64,000 bases of DNA from CAZJRB01 sp964547995 (GTDB taxonomy: Bacteria > Planctomycetota > Planctomycetia > Pirellulales > Thermoguttaceae). Location: positions 34,979 to 98,978 of the forward strand of contig CAZJRB010000014.1 in NCBI GenBank assembly GCA_964547995.1. Reading direction: 5' to 3'. Below, piece after piece: positions 19,124 to 29,501 of the stretch. The position numbers were made by a program, and so were the translations under genes. The notes under the pieces are model-generated. The model was given only the letters and a program-made list of their open reading frames with translations, was not told the origin of the DNA and did no database searches. Position 1 is the first letter of the stretch, and every line of letters starts with the position of its first letter.

Positions 19124-20482
19124 CTATGCCGCACGCTTCAACGTCACGATTGGAAGATGCCTTCGACCCGCGTGGTACGTGACCTGAAGTTCGAGCCGAA
19201 CGCCAGGCTTCCCCTTCACGGGCACACGCGGCGCGGCGCACGGCGAACCACGTGGCCAACGTGCCCGCGGTTCAAAGCGTGGATGGCGGCACTTGGGATG
19301 GCGTTTGTGGTACGCTTCGTTCGGCGTCCTTCCGTCCAGAAACGTATGCGGCCTGTGTTCGTTGAACCATTCGACGAACCAATCCAACTCCGCCCGAAAA
19401 TCCCGGCGTCGCGCGGACACTTGGATCACGCGGGTGCATTCGTCTTTGATGCATCGGATCAGCCGTTCAACGACAGCGAGGCTGCCGTACTTTCCCACGG
19501 CGCCGAAACGCGGCTTGATGTCCTTGTGTTTGCACCAGGTCCGATACATGTCGCACTCAAACTGTTTGCCCTTGTCGTTGATGATGTACTTGGGCTTGGC
19601 ACCGTTCTTCTGGATCGTCCGGTCCAGGAATTCCTGAACGGCCTTGGAGGTAGGCTGCTTTCGGAAGATCATGAACCCCATGATGCGTCGGGAAAAATGG
19701 TCTACGACAAATCCCAGCCACCAGCAAAACGGCCACCGCTGCAGAAACGCGTTCGGCGGCCACGGCACCCAAAACCCGCCGAGGAGAGGTACGACCGTCA
19801 GATCGACACCCCAGACGTGATTGGGATAGTTGGCCTTGACGGACCGTGCGGTAGGTTCTTCGTCCTCGGAAGCAACATCATTGACGGCCACGGCGGGCGG
19901 CGGCACGGGTTGTTCCTTCAGGATTCGCCCAACGGTTGTCTTGCCCAGGTGGAGACCGGCCCGACACAGCATCCGGGCGATCTTGATCTTGCCCATGCTG
20001 GGGCACAAGGCCTTCAGTTGCTGGACGACATATCGAACCAGTTCCGGGAACTTGTTGACGGGCACCCGGAGCTGCACAAGGGCCTTGGGGCCGTCTTCAT
20101 CGATACGCTTGCCCCAGGATGCGATCGTGGCCGGGGCCACCAGAAGGCGGTCGGCCGTCTGTTTCTGAGACCAGCCACATGCAGCACGGAGCTGCAGGAT
20201 TGCCATTCGTTCCGCGGGCGGATAGTGCGGTCGGTGGCACGGGTCGATCAACGCCATGCGGACAGTTATGATGCGCAACTGTTCCGTGACGATGGCAAGT
20301 TGGTTTTCCAGCCAGTCACACCTGGCGCGGAGACGGATTCGTTCAATGGGGCTATTGGCCGCCCAGCTTCGCGTGTAGGCCACGGCATACCGGGCGAGGC
20401 AAATGATGTGCAGCATGGCGGACCTGACGGTGGCGGGCCAGGTTTTCGGCAGTGGGATGTTCGGGGCATTTGTTTTGGACAT
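19124..20482 (-). mobile_element. DDE integrase-type transposase of an insertion sequence
   Basis: 452 residues. The N-terminal half has a helix-turn-helix (RMAILQLRAACGWSQKQTADRLL) and a second DNA-binding part (GKTTVGRILKEQ). The integrase core shows the catalytic triad as WGVDLTV (Asp), INDKGKQF (Asp) and AVVERLIRCIKDE (Glu). WFVEWFNEHRPHTFLDGRTPNEAYH, typical of rve-type transposases, follows (WFNEHRPH is diagnostic). The reading frame is intact, so it may be active. I could not define terminal inverted repeats or a target duplication. It separates the RHS array from a broken glycosyltransferase gene. Confidence 0.85.
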
Positions 20483-20659
20483 GATCTTGGCAGCGACGGA
20501 ACGGGTGCGGAATCAGCAGGTTGGTTCTATTGGACCCGCCGGGAAAAGCTGCTGCAAGAAAGGGATTCGCAGGACTCGCGTATGATGTATAATGGCACCT
20601 GATGGGTGAAAAGATATGGTATGATTTCCACTCAACCCGTCTTGGCCAACCTGTCTGCC

Positions 20660-21235
20660 ATGCACGTTCTATTCGTACACAAGAATTTCCCGGCACAATT
20701 CGGGCATATTGCCGGCTACCTGGTCGAGCGCGAAGGGTTTCAATGCACTTTCGTTTCGGAACGGGAACCGGGTGTCTCTCGGGGGGTGCGTCGCATTCAG
20801 TACGCGATCCGCGGCGGGGCAACGAAGCAGACCCACTACTGTAGCCGCTCTTTCGAGAACTTCACCTGGCACAGCCACGCCGTCTACGAGACGATGAAGG
20901 CCCACCCGGAGGTCCGGCCCGATCTGGTCGTCGGGCACAGCGGCTTCGGGTCCACGCTGTTCCTGGCCGACCTGTACGACTGTCCGATCATCAACTACTT
21001 CGAGTGGTTCTACCGCGCCCACAACTCGGAGATGGACTTCCGCCCGGAGCGTCCGCCGAAGGAGTTGAACGTATTGCGGGCACGCGCCCGCAACGCGATG
21101 CTCTTGGCCGACCTGCAGACCTGCACCGCCGGTTACAGCCCCACGGAGCGGCCCGCCCCCCAAATGGACTGCGTGCCGGGCCGCGATGAGGGAAAAGACT
21201 TGGAACCGGCGGCCCCACTTGGCTTTTGGCCGTGA
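20660..21235 (+). pseudogene. glycosyltransferase, N-terminal fragment
   Basis: About 190 residues from the ATG at 20660. The start matches the N-terminal lobe of a GT4-like group (MHVLFVHKNFPAQFGHIA; PDLVVGHSGFGSTLFLADL; CPIINYFEWFYRA). At TAGYSPT, where the family normally continues into a Trp-Gln segment and the nucleotide-sugar lobe, the similarity stops and the frame ends after 24 unrelated residues. About half of the enzyme is missing, so it should be inactive. A transposase gene lies immediately upstream. Confidence 0.7.
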
Positions 21236-21342
21236 AACGGTAGACTTGCAGTATTCCGGTAGGAGAGCTTGAACCCTTGCGCCGTCGGCGCCCGTGGTGT
21301 TGGCGGACCGTATCCAACGATTGTGCAAAAGGAGAGCGAACG

Positions 21343-23076
21343 ATGAAGAGAGCTTTGTTATTGATGGCGGCTATTGCGGTCCTGTTGGGCGTTTCAAGTG
21401 CCGTCTTCGCGCAGGCAACGCCGGCCGCGGAGACCAAGACTACGGCAATCGTCGCGCTGTCGAGCGTCGGTGAGTTGAAGAAAGACATCGACTACCTGGG
21501 CAAGACCATGGGCATCGAGGGGCTGGCCGCGGGGCTGGCAATCACGGATGAGTCGATCGATCCGTCGAAACCCTTGGGTCTGGTCACTCAGGTAATGGGC
21601 AAGGACAAGTTCCGCCAGATCGCGTTCGTACCGGTGAAGGACTTCCAGGCGCTGATGAAGATGATCACGGCGCCGCTGGCCGACATGGACGAGTGCAAGC
21701 TGGAGGTACCCGACGACGCCGAGAACGGGACTTGGAAGATCGAAGTTCCGCTGCCGACCGGCGTGGCCTCGGTGTTTGCCAGGAAGCAAGGCGGTTGGGC
21801 CGTTTTCACCAACGACAGCAGCGCATTCGCTCAACTTCCCGCCGACCCGGCGTCGCTGCTGGGGGGCCTGAACACGAAATACGACTTCGCCGCCCGCGCA
21901 AGCCTCGACAACATACCGAAGGCCCGCCGCCAACAGGCAATCAAGCAACTCGAAATGTTTGCCCAGGTCATGGCTCTCCAGATGGGGGAGGACGCCGCCG
22001 TGGCGCGCGCGGCGATCAGCCGGATGGTCAAGGAGATCACAGATACCACCGACCAGTTGGCCGACGTGCTGGTGGGGTTGACCATCGACGTCGAAGCCGG
22101 TGCGATCGTGCTTGATCTCGCCGCGACGGCCGTCGAGGGCACGAACATGGCCGATCAGTTCGCCCAGGTTACCACGTCGAAGACCGATTTCGCGGGGTTC
22201 GATCTCCCCGGGGCCGCCGTGACCGGCAATCTGGTCAGCGCGCTCACCGACGCCGACGTGAAAGAGGCCTCCGAAAACATCAAGCAAGCGCGCTCCACCG
22301 CCTTGGCCGAACTGAGAAACCAGGGCCTCTCCGATGACGAACTCGAACTGGCCACCGACCTGCTCAACGACATCCTCGATGTCGTGCAGAAGACGATCGA
22401 GGCCAAGAAGTTCGACGGCGGCATGGTCGTCATGCTCGATGCCGGCAAGGCCACCATCGCCGGCGGCGCCGCCATCACCGAAGGCGCCAAACTCGAAAAA
22501 GTTATCAAGCAACTCGCCGGTATCGTCGCCGAGGAAGACAAGGATCTCGCCAAATCGCTGAAGCTCGACGCCGAGACCCACGAGGGCGTCCGCTTCCACG
22601 TTTTCTCTACGCCCGCGCCCGATCCCGAACTCGCGAAGCTCATCGGCAAGACCTTGACCGTCGCGTTGGGCATCGGCGACAAGAGCGTTTACGCAGGTGC
22701 GGGCACCGACCCGGTCGGGCTGTTGAAGCAAGTGATCGACGCGTCGAAGTCCCGGGCGAACGAGGAGATTCCGCCGGCTCGACTGTCCGTGGCGCTGGCG
22801 CCGATCGTCAAGATGGCCGCCGGGGTGGCCGACGCGGGGCCGCCGAAACGGATGGCGGATGCGCTGGCCAAAGCCCTGCAAGAGTCCCCGGGGAAAGACC
22901 GTCTCATGATTACGACCAACCCGATCCCCAAAGGTTCGCTGATTCGGGTGAAGCTGGAAGAAGGCGTGTTGAAGGCAATCGGGGCGGCGGTGCAGGTGGG
23001 CGGCTCGTCGGGTGAGATACCCATTCCCGGTTTTGCCCCGGCCCCCGGCGGGCCTCCGGGTGTCGACCCCTTCTGA
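21343..23076 (+). CDS. secreted protein of unknown function
   Basis: 577 residues from the ATG at 21343, preceded by AAAAGGAGAGCG; the frame is open further upstream but without a leader. A clear signal peptide (MKRALLLMAAIAVLLGVSSAVFAQA) is followed by alternating helix and strand segments, for example VGELKKDIDYLGKTMGIEGL, GGWAVFTNDSSAFAQLPAD and MVVMLDAGKATIAGGAAI. The layout resembles DUF3352-type secreted proteins common in planctomycetes, but I would not assign it. It is probably periplasmic. The following gene (lysA) is close but functionally unrelated. Confidence 0.75.
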   Translation: MKRALLLMAAIAVLLGVSSAVFAQATPAAETKTTAIVALSSVGELKKDIDYLGKTMGIEGLAAGLAITDESIDPSKPLGLVTQVMGKDKFRQIAFVPVKDFQALMKMITAPLADMDECKLEVPDDAENGTWKIEVPLPTGVASVFARKQGGWAVFTNDSSAFAQLPADPASLLGGLNTKYDFAARASLDNIPKARRQQAIKQLEMFAQVMALQMGEDAAVARAAISRMVKEITDTTDQLADVLVGLTIDVEAGAIVLDLAATAVEGTNMADQFAQVTTSKTDFAGFDLPGAAVTGNLVSALTDADVKEASENIKQARSTALAELRNQGLSDDELELATDLLNDILDVVQKTIEAKKFDGGMVVMLDAGKATIAGGAAITEGAKLEKVIKQLAGIVAEEDKDLAKSLKLDAETHEGVRFHVFSTPAPDPELAKLIGKTLTVALGIGDKSVYAGAGTDPVGLLKQVIDASKSRANEEIPPARLSVALAPIVKMAAGVADAGPPKRMADALAKALQESPGKDRLMITTNPIPKGSLIRVKLEEGVLKAIGAAVQVGGSSGEIPIPGFAPAPGGPPGVDPF

Positions 23077-23118
23077 CAATAACCTTCAGAACAAAAAAAA
23101 CGATTCTTGCCGCGATCC

Positions 23119-24372
23119 ATGTTCTCGACCTCCCGCACGGAAATCGCCTCGGTCCCCGTCGCCTGGGTTGTCGAGCAGTTCGGCACGCCGACGTTCGTTT
23201 ACGACGCCGCGATGATTTCGCGGCGGATCGAGGACCTCGGGGCGTTCGACGTAATACGTTACGCCCAGAAGGCGTGCTCGAACCTCGCCATCCTCGACCT
23301 GGTGCGGCGCGCGGGCGCGGCGGTCGATACGGTCAGCGCGGCGGAGGTTCGCCGGGCGCTGGCCGCCGGGTATCCGGCGGAAGGCAATCCGCCGCCGATC
23401 GTCTACACGGCCGACATCTTCGACGCCGAAGCACTCGACCTGTGTGTCGAGCAGAACATCCACGTCAACTGCGGCTCGGCGGACATGATCGACCAGCTCG
23501 GCCGCCGCGCGCCCGGCCGGGAGATCACCCTGCGGATCAACCCCGGCTTCGGCCACGGACACAGCCGGAAGACCAACACCGGCGGAAAGCAGTCGAAACA
23601 CGGGATATGGCACACGCAACTCGACGAGTGCCGCCGCCGGGCAGAGCAATATCAGTTCCAGATCACCGGGCTGCACATGCACATCGGCTCCGGCGCCGAC
23701 CTGGAACACCTCGCGCAGGTCTGCGGTGCCATGGAAACTGCCGCCCTGGAGGCCGGCGACGCGATCACCTCGATCAGCGCCGGCGGCGGGCTGCCGATTG
23801 TCTACCGGGAAGGCGACGATCTGGTGGACCTCAACGCCTACTACGATCTTTGGGATGCCGCGCGGAAGCGGCTCGAAGGGCGGTTCGGCCACCCGGTCCG
23901 GCTGGAAATCGAGCCGGGGCGGTATCTCGTCGGCGAAAGCGGATACCTGGTGGCCGAAATCCGCGCGATCAAGCAGCAGGACGACAATACGTTCTATCTC
24001 GTCGACGCCGGTTTTAACAACCTCGCCCGGCCGATCCTCTATGGGGCCTATCACCCGATGTCGATCGTGCCTGGCGACGGCGATTTGAACCGCCCGGAGC
24101 AGGAGGTGATCGTCGGCGGCCCCTTGTGCGAGTCGGGCGACATCTTCACCCAGGAAGAAGGCGGCTTCGTCCGCACCCGGCGGCTGCCCACGGCATCGGT
24201 CGGCGAGCTGCTCGTGATCGAATGTGCCGGGGCCTACGGGTTTGTGATGGGCTCGAACTACAACAGCCGGCCGCTGGCCGCGGAGGTCCTCATCCGCGAC
24301 GGCCGGGCCGAGCTGATCCGTCAACGGCAAACCTTCGACGACCTGGTCCGCGGGGAACGGATTCCGGAGTGA
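23119..24372 (+). CDS. lysA: diaminopimelate decarboxylase
   Basis: 417 residues from the ATG (a TTG at 23107 is possible). PLP-dependent decarboxylation of meso-diaminopimelate to lysine, the last step of lysine synthesis, in the cytoplasm. Visible: the PLP lysine in IRYAQKACSN (about residue 51), the barrel segment GLHMHIGSGADL, the phosphate-binding ISAGGGLPI, and the C-terminal GGPLCESGDIF with the active-site cysteine from the partner subunit. GAYGFVMGSNYNSRP completes the site. The family also includes carboxynorspermidine decarboxylases; the GSNYNSRP end and length fit a LysA-like enzyme best. Confidence 0.85.
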   Translation: MFSTSRTEIASVPVAWVVEQFGTPTFVYDAAMISRRIEDLGAFDVIRYAQKACSNLAILDLVRRAGAAVDTVSAAEVRRALAAGYPAEGNPPPIVYTADIFDAEALDLCVEQNIHVNCGSADMIDQLGRRAPGREITLRINPGFGHGHSRKTNTGGKQSKHGIWHTQLDECRRRAEQYQFQITGLHMHIGSGADLEHLAQVCGAMETAALEAGDAITSISAGGGLPIVYREGDDLVDLNAYYDLWDAARKRLEGRFGHPVRLEIEPGRYLVGESGYLVAEIRAIKQQDDNTFYLVDAGFNNLARPILYGAYHPMSIVPGDGDLNRPEQEVIVGGPLCESGDIFTQEEGGFVRTRRLPTASVGELLVIECAGAYGFVMGSNYNSRPLAAEVLIRDGRAELIRQRQTFDDLVRGERIPE

Positions 24373-24426
24373 CGGCCGGCCGTAACCGAGAGTAAGACGG
24401 GTGTCGGGGGCGGGTTGCAAGTCCGT

Positions 24427-24747
24427 TCACGGGTAATTTCCCGAATCGTCCGGCTTCGGCAGAATCAGCGTGACGATGATTCCCACCGCCGCGCTGAAGA
24501 TGTTCCCGAGAATAATCAGTGCCAAGAAGGCAATGATCGATTGGCCGAGAGATTGCCACACTGCCAGGAAGAACAAGCAAAGGGCCACGAGAGCCAGCAG
24601 CGTGCGATTGAATTGAAAGGGCTCGATGTCGAGATCCGGTTCGTTCCCGGTCGGATCGGCCGGTTCTGCCCGGTGGAAGTAAGGATTCACCGTGCCGTCG
24701 CTTGCCGTGCCGCACTGCCAACAGACCGCCATCGGCGCGTCGATCAA
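24427..24747 (-). CDS. small membrane protein with N-terminal zinc-ribbon half
   Basis: 106 residues. A CWQCGT knuckle near the N-terminus could bind zinc with a partner. Two hydrophobic segments follow: LLALVALCLFFLAVW and SIIAFLALIILGNIFSAAVG, continuing into IIVTLIL. No family recognised. The start at 24747 is the first in-frame ATG; another lies at 24732 (MAVCWQC). It converges with lysA and may be independently expressed. Confidence 0.55.
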   Translation of the reverse strand: MIDAPMAVCWQCGTASDGTVNPYFHRAEPADPTGNEPDLDIEPFQFNRTLLALVALCLFFLAVWQSLGQSIIAFLALIILGNIFSAAVGIIVTLILPKPDDSGNYP

Positions 24748-24797
24748 CTCGGAGGAAAAGGGGTCAGAGCGCCGTTAGTTAGTGCCTGTCCAAAGAC

Positions 24798-25244
24798 TTA
24801 GTGTGGCTCTTTTTGGCGAGGGCAGATCCGGTAGTCGTCGGCGCCGACGATCATCTTCTCCCGTCGCCCCTTCAGTGCCGCCCCGTAGGCACAGCACTCG
24901 GCGCTGGTGGTGATATCGAGATAGTTGATGCCGACGTCGACGCAGGCGCTGATGATTTCGGTGCGGTTTTTGGCGACGTCGTCGGGCGTTTTGTCTTTGG
25001 CAAAATCACCCCAGTAGCGCCCGCCGCCGCGGTTCTTCCAGTGTCCGCCCAGGCTGACCTCGGAGATCATCAAGTTGGTCTTACCGAGCTTTCGGTAGTG
25101 CATTTTGGGGTTGTAGTTGACGATTTTGCTGGTGTCGACCTCAGCCGCGTCGGCGCCGGCGACGTTGCCCGCCGCCGCGGTTGCAGCGACGATCGCCGTT
25201 CCTTCGCGGACAAACTCGCGTCTGTCGATTTGCCGTTTTGTCAT
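24798..25244 (-). pseudogene. aldo/keto reductase, Tat-type, truncated
   Basis: 148 residues where the family usually has about 300 or more. A twin-arginine leader (DRREFVREGTAIVAATAAAG) is followed by the start of an aldo/keto reductase barrel: MHYRKLGKTNLMISEVSLGG, then CVDVGINYLDITTSAECCAYGAALKG. The frame ends soon after (RICPRQKEPH). The catalytic lysine and histidine strands are missing. A piece of the AAAAGGGGTCAGA repeat lies just beyond the stop (24753-24768), suggesting that repeat activity removed the 3' part. Confidence 0.7.
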
Positions 25245-25606
25245 GGAAGATCTCAGTCGTGTGGAAAGTGGAGTGGCACCCTATGTTCGGGGGCCCAAGG
25301 GTGGCTGGCTGGAAAATGGCCGGTTAGGGGGGAGCGAGGTTCCGGTCACGCGGGAATTCCCAAGGGTCTCATCACATAGCATTATAACCGGCAAAGCCCG
25401 CTGTTGGCAAGCCCGCGAAATTGCAGTTCCGCCTGTGCGTGTTACCAAGCGTGTATAACTCAGGAAGTGATAGAGATGCCCGGATCGCACCCCCGAGGAC
25501 GGGAAATTGCAGAAAACAACCCCTCTTGTTGCGGGTGTGGGTTGAATTTTTCCTCCCTGGCGCTTAGCATAACGACCGTCGGGATATCTAGTCTGAGAGG
25601 AGTACC
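25245..25606. other. divergent intergenic region without a gene
   Basis: About 360 bases between divergent genes. A possible sigma70 promoter for the rightward gene reads TTGAAT, 17 bases, TAGCAT, ending about 35 bases before the ATG at 25607; each hexamer matches 4 of 6. No protein-like frame was seen. Confidence 0.4.
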
Positions 25607-26263
25607 ATGAAGATACTGGTAATCATCGGTCACCAGCACAAGGGCAGCTTCTGCCACGCCATTGCCGAAACGGTGGTCGAGGAGATCAAGGGCGCCGGCC
25701 AGGACGTTACTTTCCACGATCTCTACGAAGAAAAGTTCGATCCCATCTTGCCGCACGAGGAGATCGAAGCCGATCTGGCCGACGTCGATCCCGTCGTGCG
25801 GGAGCATCTCCAGGAAGTGATGGAGTCGCACGGCTACGTCATCATTCATCCGAACTGGTGGGGGCAACCGCCTGCCATTCTCAAGGGATGGGTAGACCGG
25901 GTGTTGCGGAAGGGCGCCGTGTACGAATTCACCGAAGCCGGGGCCAAGGGGCTCTTGGAAGAAAAGACCGTTGTGGTCTTGACCACGTCGAACACCCCGC
26001 GACAAATCGAGTTGGCACAGTTCGGTGATCCATTGCAGAATCTCTGGATGACCTGTATCTTCGGGCTCTGCGGCGTAGTGGACTTCTACCGCCGAAACTT
26101 CGAGCCGATTATCGAGAGCACGCCGGAGCAGCGCGAGAAGTGGCTGAAGGAAGTCGGCAAGATCATCCGGCAACGGTTCCTCGGCGAGGAAGAGGAGGAA
26201 GAGGAAGTCGTTGTGGATCTGGGTGGACTGGACGACGATCTGGAAGAGCTGGCCGACCTGTAG
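25607..26263 (+). CDS. flavodoxin-fold NAD(P)H:quinone oxidoreductase family protein
   Basis: 218 residues. The flavodoxin-like fold binds FMN or FAD and moves two electrons from NAD(P)H to quinones. Visible: MKILVIIGHQHKGSFCHAIA (phosphate-binding first loop), the classic HPNWWGQPPAILKGWVDRV motif, and GAKGLLEEKTVVVLTTSN. After the conserved core comes a strongly acidic tail (GEEEEEEEVV, then DLGGLDDDLEELADL), unusual for the family and possibly a protein-contact or stability element. GAGAGGAG-like ribosome site directly upstream. KefF-type regulators are in the same family, but no Kef channel gene is nearby. Confidence 0.85.
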   Translation: MKILVIIGHQHKGSFCHAIAETVVEEIKGAGQDVTFHDLYEEKFDPILPHEEIEADLADVDPVVREHLQEVMESHGYVIIHPNWWGQPPAILKGWVDRVLRKGAVYEFTEAGAKGLLEEKTVVVLTTSNTPRQIELAQFGDPLQNLWMTCIFGLCGVVDFYRRNFEPIIESTPEQREKWLKEVGKIIRQRFLGEEEEEEEVVVDLGGLDDDLEELADL

Positions 26264-26280
26264 GGCTTGCCGCCTTTGGG

Positions 26281-26655
26281 CTACGGTCGGGCGTTTTCGG
26301 CGCCTTCCTTGAGCCAGTCCATGGCCTCGTCGATATCCGAGGCGTCGAAATACCGGTACTCGGCATGGTGGAAGACGATTCTACCCATGCCCATCAACCA
26401 CTTCTTCCAGGCGGTGTTTCCAATTCCGGCAAGGCGTTCGACTTGTTTGCCGTGCTTGACGTCGAATTTCAGGTCGTCCCAGACGGCGCGCGGGGAGATG
26501 CCGTGGAAGTCGGTCATCTCGAAGCAGACGCGGACCTTGTCGTACTTCTCGAAGATGGCTCCGAGTTTCGGGATTACCTGCTCGTAATCCTCGTGGATGA
26601 GTTTGCCGTTTGCCTTGATGTGGACGATGTTCCCGGATTCGATTACTTCAAACAT
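26281..26655 (-). CDS. SpoIIAA-like (STAS-fold) protein
   Basis: 124 residues, no signal. The pattern GNIVHIKANGKLIHEDYEQVIP, then KYDKVRVCFEMTDFHGISPRAVWDDLKF, shown by the key pieces KLIHEDYEQ and FEMTDFHG, fits the SpoIIAA-like family. These small proteins have a STAS-related fold and unclear function. It ends next to the convergent quinone reductase gene. It lies just downstream of nothing obvious that would be its partner; the P-type ATPase gene ends 64 bases upstream on the same strand. Confidence 0.75.
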   Translation of the reverse strand: MFEVIESGNIVHIKANGKLIHEDYEQVIPKLGAIFEKYDKVRVCFEMTDFHGISPRAVWDDLKFDVKHGKQVERLAGIGNTAWKKWLMGMGRIVFHHAEYRYFDASDIDEAMDWLKEGAENARP

Positions 26656-26718
26656 GGATGGCTCCTTTCAGGCAGTACGGGATTCATGGACGTAGTCGCT
26701 TTCGGTTTCGCACCGGCG

Positions 26719-29301
26719 TTAACCGCTCGGCATTGTCCCGTGGGGGTGCAACGGCTGATTGGCCACGTGGAGCCACCTGCGGTGCCGGGCGCGGGCTACC
26801 GGGTGGTGGAGCCCGAGTTTCACGAAATCCTGGAGGAACATCCAGGCGATGCAATAGACCCAGACCATGGCGATCACCTGCCATGAAATCGGCTCGACCA
26901 GCCAGCCGAACAGGCACATGAAGACGGCGAATATCTGCGTGACCACGATCGCACTGAAAAGTTGCCAGGACGGAAACGGCCGTGCCAGGCAGAATTTCTT
27001 GGTCCGCGTCACAAACAGCAGCAGATGGCCGCCGACGACCAGCCGCAGGAAGATCATCGTCTGCACCTGGGCCTTGGCCCGCTCGGGGTCCGCATCCGTC
27101 GGCAGGAACTCCCCGATGCCATACCGGTCGAGTGCCGCACGCCAGATATCGCTATTGAGGTACTCCCATCCGACCATCAGCAACGCAAAGCTTTCGGCCA
27201 GGGCGAGCATCCCAAAAACGCTTGATATCGACAGAACCCGGTACATGTTCCACCGGACCGGTTTCCGGTCGATCCGCGTGTTGTCGTAGGCGATCGTCAT
27301 GATCGGGATGTCGTCCAACAGGGCCAGGACGATAATCATGATCGCCGTCAGCGGACGGAACTGGAAGATGACCGTCGCCAGGACGACGAAAAACATGATG
27401 TTCACGGTCATGGCGATGCGGTAGACGGTGTAGCTCATCATCCGTTCGAAGATCTGGCGTGCCTGTTCGATTGCGGTGATGATGACGGAGAGTCCGGGCG
27501 CGGTGAGTATCAGCGCGGCGGCGGCCCGGGCGGCATCGGTCGCGCCGGAGACGGCCACGCCGGTGTCGGCCTGTTTCAGCGCGGGGGCGTCGTTCACGCC
27601 GTCGCCGGTCATCGCGACCAGGTGTCCCCGGTCCTGCAAGGCCTTGACGATGCCGTACTTGTGTTCGGGAAAGACCTGGGCGAAGCCGTCGGCCTTTTCG
27701 ATCCGCTCGGCGGCGTCGGCGCTGAGGTGGGCCGGATCGACGCCCTCGCCGAAGAACGCTTCGGCCGGCTGGATGCGGGCGCCCATCCCGAGCTGGCCGG
27801 AGATTTCGCTGCCGATCGCCACGTTGTCGCCGGTGACCATTTTGACGTCGAGTCCGTGGCCCTTGGCCTGGGCGATCGTCTCGGCCGAATCGTCCCGCGG
27901 CGGATCGAACAGCGGCAGAATGCCGAGAAACTCCCACGACTCGCCGGACGATTGGGCCACGCCGAGCGTGCGGTAGCCCTTTGACGCCATCTCGTGGACC
28001 ACCTCGTTGGCCTTCGCGGCGGTCGCTTCATCCACACCGCACATGCCGAGAATGACCTGCGGGGCCCCTTTCGTGTACTTCACGGTCTTGCCGTCCGAGG
28101 TCGCGACGGTTCCTTCGGTCCGCTTGCCGACCGGATCGAAGGGCATGAAGCCGGTCTGCTTGTACAGTTGGAGGACGGTCGGATCGGTGAGCCCGCCGAT
28201 GACGGCCAGGTCGATCGCATCGTTATTCTCGGCCTTCGATGCCAGCGCCCCGGCGAGGATGCACCCCTGGGCGTCGACCGGCCCGAACGCGACCGGCTCG
28301 CCGAGCGTCAGCTCGTTCTTGGTCAGCGTACCGGTCTTGTCGGAGCAGAGGATGTCGATCCCGGCCATTTCTTCGATGGACTGGAGCCGGGAGACGATCG
28401 CCTTGCTCTTCGACAGGGCCATCGCCCCGAGTGCCATGGTAACCGAGAGCACGGCCGGCATGGCAACGGGAATCGACGCGATCACCAGGATTAACACGAA
28501 CTGGGCCAGCTCGAGGACGTGCTCGCCGCGGTGCAGCTCGACGGCGACCAGGACGATACTCAACGCGACGGCGATGACGATCAGAAAATCGCCGATCCGC
28601 ATAACGGCTTTCTGGAAGTGCGAAACGGCCCCGGCGCCCTCGACCAGCTTGGCGGTCCGGCCGAAGAAGGTGTTCACACCGGTGCTGGTGACCAGGGCGA
28701 CCATCTCGCCCTGCTTGGCCACCGAACCGGAATAGGCGATGTCGCCGGTCTTTTTGTTCACGGGCAGCGATTCGCCGGTCAAGGCGGCCTGGTCGATGCT
28801 GATGTAGTTGCCCTCGATCAACTTGGTGTCGGCGGGGACGATATCGCCCAGCCTCAGGCGGATCACGTCGCCGGGCACGAGTTCCTTGGCGACGACTTCC
28901 CGCCACGCACCGCCGCGCAGCGCCCGGGCCGTCAAGGCGAGTTGGTTTTTCAGGGCGTCCAGCGCATTGGCCGCCTTGTGCTCCTCCCAAAACCCGATCA
29001 CCGCGTTGAATATCAGCAGGAACAGAATAATAAAAAAGTCGGGCCAGTGCCGGACGACCAGCGAGAGGATCGCCGCCACCTCGATCATCCAGGGGATCGG
29101 CCCCCAGAAGTAGCGGAGAAATTGCAGGATCGGGCTCGTGTGTTTCTCCGGGAGGGCATTCGGGCCGTACTGGGCCAGGCGGTTCCGGGCTTCGTCGTCG
29201 GCAAGCCCTGCGGCGCTGGCGCCCAACTGCTCGAACAGTTCGTCCGCCGAGGATTTCTCCGCCTGCTCGTTGCTGATTGTTGCGGGGGCGACGTTTGCCA
29301 T
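26719..29301 (-). CDS. plasma-membrane proton-pumping P-type ATPase
   Basis: 860 residues from the ATG at 29301, which has GGGGA upstream; the frame extends to 29385 without support. A P-IIIA-type pump that uses ATP to export protons. Motifs in order: actuator TGES (about 175-178), membrane SIPVAMP (about 276-282), phosphorylation DKTGTLT (Asp about 321), KGAPQVIL nucleotide site, TGDN and TGDGVNDAPALK hinge. Transmembrane segments flank these in the usual layout. P-IIIA pumps are typical of plants, fungi and some archaea but are also seen in bacteria. A perfect TATAAT at 29353-29358 probably drives it. Confidence 0.92.
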   Translation of the reverse strand: MANVAPATISNEQAEKSSADELFEQLGASAAGLADDEARNRLAQYGPNALPEKHTSPILQFLRYFWGPIPWMIEVAAILSLVVRHWPDFFIILFLLIFNAVIGFWEEHKAANALDALKNQLALTARALRGGAWREVVAKELVPGDVIRLRLGDIVPADTKLIEGNYISIDQAALTGESLPVNKKTGDIAYSGSVAKQGEMVALVTSTGVNTFFGRTAKLVEGAGAVSHFQKAVMRIGDFLIVIAVALSIVLVAVELHRGEHVLELAQFVLILVIASIPVAMPAVLSVTMALGAMALSKSKAIVSRLQSIEEMAGIDILCSDKTGTLTKNELTLGEPVAFGPVDAQGCILAGALASKAENNDAIDLAVIGGLTDPTVLQLYKQTGFMPFDPVGKRTEGTVATSDGKTVKYTKGAPQVILGMCGVDEATAAKANEVVHEMASKGYRTLGVAQSSGESWEFLGILPLFDPPRDDSAETIAQAKGHGLDVKMVTGDNVAIGSEISGQLGMGARIQPAEAFFGEGVDPAHLSADAAERIEKADGFAQVFPEHKYGIVKALQDRGHLVAMTGDGVNDAPALKQADTGVAVSGATDAARAAAALILTAPGLSVIITAIEQARQIFERMMSYTVYRIAMTVNIMFFVVLATVIFQFRPLTAIMIIVLALLDDIPIMTIAYDNTRIDRKPVRWNMYRVLSISSVFGMLALAESFALLMVGWEYLNSDIWRAALDRYGIGEFLPTDADPERAKAQVQTMIFLRLVVGGHLLLFVTRTKKFCLARPFPSWQLFSAIVVTQIFAVFMCLFGWLVEPISWQVIAMVWVYCIAWMFLQDFVKLGLHHPVARARHRRWLHVANQPLHPHGTMPSG

Positions 29302-29352
29302 GAAGGTCCCCTTTCGTGCTTCGCATCGTGAGTATCTGGCGGCCGGGTTCGT

Positions 29353-29358
29353 ATTATA
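29353..29358 (-). promoter_or_regulatory. -10 hexamer upstream of the P-type ATPase gene
   Basis: A perfect TATAAT on the minus strand lies 52 bases before the chosen start codon. The -35 region 17 bases further up (CTGGCG) is poor. Transcription would start near 29346. Confidence 0.4.
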
Positions 29359-29501
29359 GACAAAATGGGAAAGTCCGCCAGACACCCCCCTCCTGCCCAG
29401 GACGCAGAATTTCCCACATAGTCATAGCAGAGCGCACCCCACGTCTGCTACGATAAGTTATGGTAAGGTGACGCTCAGAAACAACTTTGCCATTTTCCCA
29501 T

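Noticed and set aside
21394..23079. 561-codon antisense frame over the secreted protein gene
   Set aside because: It mirrors the supported plus-strand gene and has His/Arg/Gly-rich shadow composition.
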